Notes under the pieces: model-generated
Database searches by the model: none
Told to the model about the DNA's origin: nothing
The model's input: only the letters and a program-made list of their open reading frames with translations
Shown here: one piece after another, positions 34,369 through 41,460 of the stretch
How the letters are laid out: each line of letters starts with the position of its first letter
Numbering within the stretch: the first letter of the stretch is position 1
From: Roseivirga sp. 4D4
GTDB lineage: Bacteria; Bacteroidota; Bacteroidia; Cytophagales; Cyclobacteriaceae
DNA length: 64,000 nt
Direction of reading: 5' to 3'
NCBI RefSeq assembly: GCF_001747095.1
Contig: NZ_MDGP01000001.1
Span: 2,029,001 to 2,093,000 of the forward strand
Position numbers and translations under genes: made by a program

Positions 34369-35252
34369 TTACGTGCTTTCATAAAAGTACCCAACGAGAT
34401 GAGTCTCCATCCCACCCAACTTTTGACTCGCATGAGAAAGCTTAACTTCCTTTTGGGGAGCTCTTTATAACGAAGTTTTGATATAGAGATATTTGACGAA
34501 AGCTCATCGGCCTGATTCATATATTCTAAGAACAAATCTGATGATATCTCCTTCAAAGGATCAATGCTCTCTTCTAGATTTAAACTTTTAAAAAAATCAA
34601 TATCAACCCTATATTCTGAACTCTTTTTACCTAATAGCCAACCCCTTAATAGACATTCTAACTCAGGAAAAGTAGTCATATTGTTAGCCCAGTAAGTAAG
34701 AAACCCAAAGTTTTCCTTATCACTTGAACTCTTTATTGAATGAAAATACCCTTTCCGAAAATAATCATGGTGAAATTGATAATAATCATGTAATCCAAAG
34801 AGATGACTATCAACGACCGTATAAATGCCTTGCTCTGCTAATGCCCGATAAGTATCTGACTCTGGTCTCAAAACGCTCACGTCACTTTTAACGAAGCCCA
34901 ATGCATTCTTCAAGTAACTAGTATTATATAAATGTGGGCCACCGTCTCTTGCCCTACCAAAAACAAAATCCATTACATAACCTTGATAACAAAACAGTGG
35001 TTTTTTAACTTTTGATGCCAGAGTAATAAGCCTTTCTATCCCGTCTGAGCTGACTAAAACATCTGCATCTACTGCTAAAGTCCATTTTCTACCTTCTTCA
35101 ACACCAATTTCAAATGTTCTTTTAACAGCTTTCCAAAAAGGTCTTTCATGTATTAAGAATACTTGCTCTTTAGGTACTTGTCGCTCAATAATATAACGAC
35201 AGAGCTCTTCAGTCCTTTCTCCCGCAGCGCGAATGACAACAGTAACATCCAT
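34365..35252 (-). CDS. Unassigned protein with GT-A-like features
   Basis: 295 residues; I do not recognise the family. The N-terminus (MDVTVVIRAAGERTEELCRY) resembles the first strand of a GT-A nucleotide-diphospho-sugar fold, and WTLAVDADVLVSSDGI contains a D-x-D after a hydrophobic strand, as in metal-dependent GT-A transferases. A His-rich stretch follows (HLFGLHDYYQFHHDYF). No membrane helix. The start ATG overlaps the methyltransferase stop (TAATG), and the stop overlaps the next gene, so it is translated as part of the operon. A glycosyltransferase is the best guess. Confidence 0.5.
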   Translation of the reverse strand: MDVTVVIRAAGERTEELCRYIIERQVPKEQVFLIHERPFWKAVKRTFEIGVEEGRKWTLAVDADVLVSSDGIERLITLASKVKKPLFCYQGYVMDFVFGRARDGGPHLYNTSYLKNALGFVKSDVSVLRPESDTYRALAEQGIYTVVDSHLFGLHDYYQFHHDYFRKGYFHSIKSSSDKENFGFLTYWANNMTTFPELECLLRGWLLGKKSSEYRVDIDFFKSLNLEESIDPLKEISSDLFLEYMNQADELSSNISISKLRYKELPKRKLSFLMRVKSWVGWRLISLGTFMKARN

Positions 35253-35983
35253 TACACGAGCTTAAGCTTTCTCTTGAGTTTATTAAACAGACTATTCCGG
35301 TTCATAAAGTTTTTATTATCAATAGCATGGCAACCTACCCAATCTTGAGAAGTGTCAAAAGTAGGTGTAGGGTCTTCAAAAGAAAAATGAAAAGGTATTT
35401 GGGCTTTGTATGGTGAATCTGGTTTTAACCCAATACAGAAAAGATATACTGAAGCATTCTTATGACCATTGAAACTCAAATAATGGAGGTCAAACCCATT
35501 CTCTTCATACATGTTTTTCATGACTAGCGGGGTAAATCTCCAAAAATCACCATAATCAGCATGCATTTCTTGTAAAAAAGGTACAACAACAATCACAACA
35601 TCTTTTGATAGCAAGCACAGGTTCTTGAAGGCCTTTTGCACTTCATAAACATGTTCAAGTACAGTATGATTAAAAACCACATCAAAACGGTTTGATTCTT
35701 GTTCAGGTAAATCCGCAGTCAAATCTAAAAACACCTCATCTTTCCCACCTTGAAATCCACGTGCCTCAGATTTGTAATTAGTAATAGTGTAAGATTCAGC
35801 ACTACTAAAATATTCACGATAATTTTTACCCTCTTTATCAATATCTTTCCACCCACTAACATTGGCAATATCACCTTTAAAAAGATGGGCAAACTTAGCT
35901 AACTCCCTGTTACTCCACACCCTTGGGAGCCTAAACCTTCTATCAATATAGGGCCCGTATTCTTCATTATTCTTCAGTGTCAT
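35252..35983 (-). CDS. Class I SAM-dependent methyltransferase-like protein
   Basis: 243 residues. The central part shows a methyltransferase core: VFLDLTADLPEQ, then RFDVVFNHTVLEHVYEVQ (motif resembling post-II/III of methyltransf_11) and VVIVVVPFLQEMHADYGDFWRFTP, which is typical of polysaccharide-locus methyltransferases acting on glycans or lipid-linked sugars. The classical GxGxG loop is degenerate (IANVSGWKD), so SAM binding should be regarded as likely, not proved. I set the start at ATG 35983, which overlaps the asnB stop as ATGA; the frame is open to a TTG at 36001. Confidence 0.7.
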   Translation of the reverse strand: MTLKNNEEYGPYIDRRFRLPRVWSNRELAKFAHLFKGDIANVSGWKDIDKEGKNYREYFSSAESYTITNYKSEARGFQGGKDEVFLDLTADLPEQESNRFDVVFNHTVLEHVYEVQKAFKNLCLLSKDVVIVVVPFLQEMHADYGDFWRFTPLVMKNMYEENGFDLHYLSFNGHKNASVYLFCIGLKPDSPYKAQIPFHFSFEDPTPTFDTSQDWVGCHAIDNKNFMNRNSLFNKLKRKLKLV

Positions 35984-37752
35984 AGATTCTGTTTTATCCA
36001 AATGGAGAGTACTAATAACTTAAAATTCATTAGGGGAGATAAATTATCATAGCTGAAACTATGATTAAAAATATTTGGCAACCGAACAAGTTGCTCTTCA
36101 ATTAGCTGTTGAGATTCTTTTGATTTAAACCAGTCTAAGAATTGAAAACTAAACCCTCTTTTGGGTAAATTCAAAATAAACGAGGCTGGCGTATCATTTA
36201 ATATTTTATTCAGAAATGGCTTTTTCGCATGCCTATCAAAATAAGAGGAAGGGTGTAAGCCAAAAGTAAATTCAAATAGTTCATGATCTAAAAAAGGAAC
36301 TCTTACTTCTATCGAGTGTGCCATGCTCATTCTATCGGCTCTAGTAAGAGCCGGTTCTGGTAAAAAAGTAGCCATATCAAGGTACTGCATATCCTTAACC
36401 ATGCTCCCAGTATCCCTCATGTTCCCTTTATAAAAGTCCAGTTGCCGTTGCTTAATTTTTTTTTCTATGCGTGGCTTAAATACTGACAAGTCTTCTTTGC
36501 TTAAAGTCCCCATAACTTTTGCATACCTTTTGGACAAGTAATTGCGATAACCTCCGCCTTTCAAAAATCTAGCTTGCTTCTTTAACCAAAACTCCCTTTC
36601 GGTCCTAGCTATATGGTAATGCCAATTGTAGCCTCCCAGCAATTCGTCACCTCCATCTCCTACCATCACAACCTTATTCTGATTAGAAGCCAATTTTGAT
36701 ACTAAGTAATATGGAATCATCGAACTAATGGCGTAGGGCTCATCAAGAAACCTCACTAATTCGTGTAAATCTCCAAGAACATCATCATCCTTATCTACTA
36801 ATAGTGTTTGATGATTAGTTTTGAATTTGGAAGCCAATTCTTCTGCTACAAGATGTTCAGATCGGTCAGAATCCTTAAAACCAATTGAGAAAGTATTTAT
36901 CTGTTTTACTCTTGATGACATCTTTGCTAAAACAGTGCTAGAATCGTATCCACCACTTAAAAAAAGACCAATTGGGACATCGGCCACCAAATGATCATCA
37001 ATTGACCGATCCAGCATCGATTCGAATTGCTCACAGGCTTTATTAAATGGGAGTTTCACACTGCTAATGGCAAGTTCCCAATAGCGCTCCACCTTTAATA
37101 TTGTTGTTTCTAACGAGTATTCGAAAAAATGAGCTGGAGGCAACTTATTACATGACTCCCAGATACAGTCTGGATTTGGCACATATCCTAGGTTCAAAAA
37201 ATCTAAAAGAGCATTCTCATTTAATGTATTCTCTTCTCTCTCTAGTAACACTTTTAAAGACTTCAAGTTCGAGGAAAACCCAAATCCTTGAAAATCATTA
37301 GAGTAATAGAAAGGCTTAATACCAAAACGATCACGAGCTCCAATAATAACGCCTAACTCCTTGTCGTAAATGGCAAAGGAAAACATCCCCTTAATTTTAT
37401 TCAAAAGGAGTGGCAAACCCCATTCCTTGTACCCGAGAAGTAAGACCTCAGTGTCCGAGTTAGAGAAAAAAACTTGCCCATCATTAATTAATTGATTTCT
37501 TAATGCCTGATAATTATAAATTTCGCCATTGAAAACGATAGAGAGTTTACCGTCATGACTTTCCATAGGTTGATGCCCAGCAGACGTCAAATCTATAATG
37601 GCGAGGCGCTTTTGACCTAGGTATATTTGATCGTTATAAATCTCTACTCCAGAATCATCAGGACCTCTAAACTCCATCAATTCTAAAGATTTCTCGAATA
37701 AGACCTTATTCAACCCTCGTTGCGTATCGTAAAAACCAAGTATGCCACACAT
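35980..37752 (-). CDS. asnB: Glutamine-hydrolysing asparagine synthase-like amidotransferase
   Basis: 590 residues. N-terminal class II glutaminase with Cys2 nucleophile (MCGILGFYD) and IVFNGEIYNYQALR; C-terminal AsnB synthase domain with the PP-loop FLSGGYDSSTVLAKM and VGDGGDELLGGYNWHY. Full length for an AsnB-type enzyme. Inside a glycan locus such enzymes often amidate sugar carboxyl groups (uronamides) rather than make asparagine, but this cannot be told from sequence. It is located between the HTTM-like gene (5-base gap) and the methyltransferase gene (4-base overlap). Confidence 0.9.
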   Translation of the reverse strand: MCGILGFYDTQRGLNKVLFEKSLELMEFRGPDDSGVEIYNDQIYLGQKRLAIIDLTSAGHQPMESHDGKLSIVFNGEIYNYQALRNQLINDGQVFFSNSDTEVLLLGYKEWGLPLLLNKIKGMFSFAIYDKELGVIIGARDRFGIKPFYYSNDFQGFGFSSNLKSLKVLLEREENTLNENALLDFLNLGYVPNPDCIWESCNKLPPAHFFEYSLETTILKVERYWELAISSVKLPFNKACEQFESMLDRSIDDHLVADVPIGLFLSGGYDSSTVLAKMSSRVKQINTFSIGFKDSDRSEHLVAEELASKFKTNHQTLLVDKDDDVLGDLHELVRFLDEPYAISSMIPYYLVSKLASNQNKVVMVGDGGDELLGGYNWHYHIARTEREFWLKKQARFLKGGGYRNYLSKRYAKVMGTLSKEDLSVFKPRIEKKIKQRQLDFYKGNMRDTGSMVKDMQYLDMATFLPEPALTRADRMSMAHSIEVRVPFLDHELFEFTFGLHPSSYFDRHAKKPFLNKILNDTPASFILNLPKRGFSFQFLDWFKSKESQQLIEEQLVRLPNIFNHSFSYDNLSPLMNFKLLVLSIWIKQNL

Positions 37753-37757
37753 TTAGA

Positions 37758-39308
37758 TCAAAAAAAGAAGTATTGATGCTTTTTAAAAAGAGTCCTAAAA
37801 CTGTTAGACGGAAGTGTCAATAACTCTTCGTAGGTTAGTTTGATACCAACAATATTTTCTTCAATACTGATATTCTGTTGATTAGCTCCTTGATGGATAT
37901 GCATGGGAGCATCTATCCAACTAACCCATTTGACATCATTTTGAAGTTTATTCTGAACGAAAGTTTGAACAAAAAACAAGAAATCTTCTTTCTTACTCTC
38001 AGAGTATTGTATATCACCTCTAGTACTAAATGCCGGAAGTCTCACTTCCTCAACTGCCAAATTAGCTTCCTTGAGCGTTTCTAACGAAGTGGTAGAACCG
38101 TAAGTCCCGGTATAAACAGGCCTTTCCGACAAGAAGGCAAATCTATTCTGTGCAAAGATCACATCATAAGGAGAAAAAAAACTAGGATCTAGATTATATT
38201 CCAGCTTCTTGTCATCCACAAGAGAGAGAGTATACTTTTGAACAAATGGTGTATCATACCAAACTAGAGAAGTTGTAGGAGAAATTAAATAAGTAATAAT
38301 TAGTAAAGAAACATAAGAAAGAAGGTAGCTCTTTTCCCCAAACTGGATCATATCAGCGTACCTCCATGTGAGTGCCATGAGAACAAATTCTAGAACTGCC
38401 CACTTCCAGAAAAAAATACCGCTTGTAATAAATACCGTTAGGTGAAAAACTATAAACGCACCAATAACAATTCTAAACCAGCTTCTTTTCCAAAATAAGA
38501 TAAGAGGAAACAAAAATTCAATTACCAATGTTGCATATTCAATAACACCCCTGGAGTGCGAAAGTGTCTTTGCTAATACTGTTTTCAATTCTGGAAATTG
38601 ATACAGCCAATCATAGGCCGTACTTGCCATAAACAGATTGTAAAGTGAATTATGATGTTGCCAACCAACAAGTATTTTTCCCAGGCCAGCTTTAAAATAC
38701 CAATTGCATATAATAAGCAGAACCAGCATTGTAAAGGTAGACCACAAGACATTTTTAGCTATGGTAGTCTTTAGAAAATAGAAAACTGAAAATCCGAAAA
38801 GTATATCAAAGATAATTTGTTTATCGGTATAGGTATATGCTGAAGGTAATGCGAAGGAGAACTGCTTAGAGAGTAGATAAGCCTGCAAGAGAAAAACTGG
38901 AATGAATTGTGGTCTAAAGAAAGCAGCTAAACCAATTATTACAAAAAGTGCCTTGTCAAGTAAAAAAGACCGATCATAAAAATAGTTATGTTCTGAGCAA
39001 GCATACGCCCAGAGCAGAAGTAAAACGCATGTCATTACAACTACTTTGACCCAAGGAGGAATGCTACTCCAATCCCGAATTTTATTCCATGAAAGACTTA
39101 AAAAAGCAGCATAAGCGGTAACACATATAGCTACTAGTAATGAGAGTTTACTCAAAGACCAGTAGTTGAAAAACAATTGATCTTCTTCGAAAAAATGTTT
39201 ATTCAAAGGTTTAAAGATAAATGGCTGCAGGTACCAAATAGATAAGAGTACTGTTAAAACGAAGCCACCTTCATAGAGTATTTTAACAGACTTAGTATTG
39301 AAAATCAT
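37758..39308 (-). CDS. Polytopic membrane protein, HTTM-like (gamma-carboxylase-related)
   Basis: 516 residues with about ten hydrophobic helices in the first ~340 residues and a soluble C-terminal part of ~170 residues. The stretch NWYFKAGLGKILVGWQHH, then FELP-like loop and IEYATLVIEFLFPLILF, fits my recollection of the HTTM family (horizontally transferred transmembrane domain, related to vitamin-K-dependent gamma-carboxylase). Function in bacteria is largely unknown. Its gene overlaps the Wzt-like gene (ATGA), so it is part of the export/modification block. Assignment is tentative; a generic glycan-modifying membrane protein is the alternative. Confidence 0.55.
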   Translation of the reverse strand: MIFNTKSVKILYEGGFVLTVLLSIWYLQPFIFKPLNKHFFEEDQLFFNYWSLSKLSLLVAICVTAYAAFLSLSWNKIRDWSSIPPWVKVVVMTCVLLLLWAYACSEHNYFYDRSFLLDKALFVIIGLAAFFRPQFIPVFLLQAYLLSKQFSFALPSAYTYTDKQIIFDILFGFSVFYFLKTTIAKNVLWSTFTMLVLLIICNWYFKAGLGKILVGWQHHNSLYNLFMASTAYDWLYQFPELKTVLAKTLSHSRGVIEYATLVIEFLFPLILFWKRSWFRIVIGAFIVFHLTVFITSGIFFWKWAVLEFVLMALTWRYADMIQFGEKSYLLSYVSLLIITYLISPTTSLVWYDTPFVQKYTLSLVDDKKLEYNLDPSFFSPYDVIFAQNRFAFLSERPVYTGTYGSTTSLETLKEANLAVEEVRLPAFSTRGDIQYSESKKEDFLFFVQTFVQNKLQNDVKWVSWIDAPMHIHQGANQQNISIEENIVGIKLTYEELLTLPSNSFRTLFKKHQYFFF

Positions 39309-40579
39309 TCTATTCTATCTATTCGCCATTCAGATTTCTTCGACACAAGAACACCATGTTTTTGTGCCTTTAGCATATAACCCGAGTTATAATAATCCGA
39401 GGTTAGCACATCGAATGCGGCTCCACTCACAACATAATCTAAAACATCACTGTTTCCAGCCATCCATAGATTCACTTGATATTCGTTGGGTAAGAGCATT
39501 ACTTCTGGCATTGAGATACGAAGATTATTTACTCCTGCTGATAAGTTGATAGCAATGCCTTGAGAAACGTTGTCAATAACAGTTACACGCTCTTCAAAGC
39601 CTCTACAAATTGTTAAAGCAATTTGAACATTCGCAAAATTCTCCGTTGAGTTAATTACTAATTCAATGTCCAATGGCGTACCAATGTTCACTGGGCGTCC
39701 TTGATTGAATTTAATAGTAGAAAATAAGGCTTTCTGATTTCCTGTTCGGTTCGAGTTTTGTGATAAATCAGACTTAGCATTTGCCAAAGTCAACTTTTGA
39801 TAAGTCGAGATCATTTCATTAACCTGACCTTCCGAGTGAATAGTCCCGTTCTCCAATACCAACACTCTTGAACATAAGCTCTCAACTGCTGCCATATTAT
39901 GACTTACGAACAAAACAGTACGTCCTTCCCCCTTACTCACATCCTGCATTTTACCTATTGCCTTTTTCTGGAACTCTGCGTCACCCACAGCTAGCACCTC
40001 ATCCACTATCAATATCTCAGGCTCCAAAAATGCTGCAACGGCAAAAGCCAAGCGTACCTTCATGCCAGAAGAATAACGCTTTACAGGAGTGTCTGCATAC
40101 CGAGAGCATCCCGAAAAATCAATTATTTCCTCCAGTTTGGTTTTAATCTCGCCCTTGGTCATACCAAGTATAGCCCCGTTAAGAAAGATGTTTTCTCTCC
40201 CCGTTAATTCTGGGTGAAAACCAGTACCTACCTCTAGTAATGCTCCTATTCGTCCATTTGCCATGATTCGACCTGTAGTAGGACCTGTCACTTTTGAGAG
40301 AATCTTCAACAAAGTACTTTTGCCAGCCCCATTTTTACCAATAATGCCCAATACCTCTCCACGCCTAACTTCAAAGTTGATATCCTTTAATGACCATACG
40401 TAATCCGAATTTCCTTTCAGACTTCTGTCGTTAGTCTCTCCAATTTTTAGAAATGGATCCTCTTTCCCTCGAATTCTGGCCCACCATCTATTCAAATCAT
40501 GGCTTATTGTACCAGTTCCTACCAAGCCCAAACGGTACTGCTTGGATAGATTCTCGACTTTAATTGAAGTGTTTGACAT
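39305..40579 (-). CDS. wzt: Polysaccharide ABC exporter ATPase with C-terminal glycan-binding domain (Wzt-like)
   Basis: 424 residues. ATPase domain: [15 protein letters not shown] (Walker A), YSSGMKVRLAFAVA (signature), EILIVDEVLAVGD (Walker B) and VSHNMAAVESLC. The C-terminal ~170 residues form a beta-rich domain like the carbohydrate-binding module of Wzt that recognises the capped chain end. The N-terminal QYRLG motif and PFLKIGE insert are also typical of this TagH/Wzt group. It works with the permease encoded just upstream (33-base gap) to export lipid-linked polysaccharide across the inner membrane. Confidence 0.93.
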   Translation of the reverse strand: MSNTSIKVENLSKQYRLGLVGTGTISHDLNRWWARIRGKEDPFLKIGETNDRSLKGNSDYVWSLKDINFEVRRGEVLGIIGKNGAGKSTLLKILSKVTGPTTGRIMANGRIGALLEVGTGFHPELTGRENIFLNGAILGMTKGEIKTKLEEIIDFSGCSRYADTPVKRYSSGMKVRLAFAVAAFLEPEILIVDEVLAVGDAEFQKKAIGKMQDVSKGEGRTVLFVSHNMAAVESLCSRVLVLENGTIHSEGQVNEMISTYQKLTLANAKSDLSQNSNRTGNQKALFSTIKFNQGRPVNIGTPLDIELVINSTENFANVQIALTICRGFEERVTVIDNVSQGIAINLSAGVNNLRISMPEVMLLPNEYQVNLWMAGNSDVLDYVVSGAAFDVLTSDYYNSGYMLKAQKHGVLVSKKSEWRIDRIE

Positions 40580-40611
40580 ATTAGACTGATGTAGCTCTAG
40601 CTATCATAAAA

Positions 40612-41460
40612 TCATACAGTATCCATAAAGTTCTTTTCGGTTCGATTGAAGATGGCCAAACCCAAAATAAATAAGGCAAGAGCAAATACTGTAGCATAGC
40701 CTAAATATAGGTAACTGAGTTGCCCTGAGCCCAAAAAGATAAACCGAAAAGTCTCAATAATAGGTGTCATAGGGTTGGCCAGTATAAAAACTTTATACTG
40801 CTCTGGAATGCTGGAGAGAGGATAAATTACCGGAGTCCCATACATAAGAAGTTGAACTCCAAAAGTGATTAAAAACTTAAGATCGCGATACTTTGTGGTA
40901 AGCGCTGAAAGGATGAAACCAAAGCCCAAACCCAAAAGCATCATAATCAAAACAAGCAAAGGAAATAGAAACAGTTCTTTTTGTATCCTTAACTCGAAAC
41001 CTTCTACGAAAACAAAATAAGCGTAGAAACCAAAAAAGAGTACCAACTGAACACCGTATGTCACAAGGTTAGTGATGGTAGTAGAAATTGGCATTATGGC
41101 CCGTGGGAAATAAACTTTACCAAAAATTTGAGCATTTTTCGTAAAGGTCTCAGAGGTTTTGGTAAGAGAGTCAGAAAAGTACCTCCACGAAGTCACTCCA
41201 GCGAGGTAAAATAACACTTTGGGCAATCCATCTGTAGAAAGCCCTGCCACATTACCAAAAATCACAGTAAATGTGAGGGTGGTGAGAATTGGCTGAATAA
41301 AATACCAAAGAGGACCAAGTATGGTCTGCTTATATTGAGCCACAAGATCTCTTCTAACGAATAACAATAGCAGATCTTTATACCTTCTGATCTCCTTTAT
41401 CTTTAGATCGAAGGTTGCCGATTTCGGCTCAATTATCGTATCCCAATCGGGGTGAATCAA
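40612..41460 (-). CDS. wzm: Polysaccharide ABC exporter permease (Wzm-like)
   Basis: 282 residues, six membrane helices. Family landmarks: RRDLVAQYKQTILGPLWYFIQP near the N-terminus (a QT-LG-LW motif of ABC-2 polysaccharide permeases), FGNVAGL, and YLSSIPEQYK-like (here YPLSSIPEQYKVFILANP). Forms the channel with Wzt. It has to start at TTG (41460), overlapping the wzc stop as TTGA; the next in-frame ATG is far inside. Confidence 0.92.
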   Translation of the reverse strand: MIHPDWDTIIEPKSATFDLKIKEIRRYKDLLLLFVRRDLVAQYKQTILGPLWYFIQPILTTLTFTVIFGNVAGLSTDGLPKVLFYLAGVTSWRYFSDSLTKTSETFTKNAQIFGKVYFPRAIMPISTTITNLVTYGVQLVLFFGFYAYFVFVEGFELRIQKELFLFPLLVLIMMLLGLGFGFILSALTTKYRDLKFLITFGVQLLMYGTPVIYPLSSIPEQYKVFILANPMTPIIETFRFIFLGSGQLSYLYLGYATVFALALFILGLAIFNRTEKNFMDTV

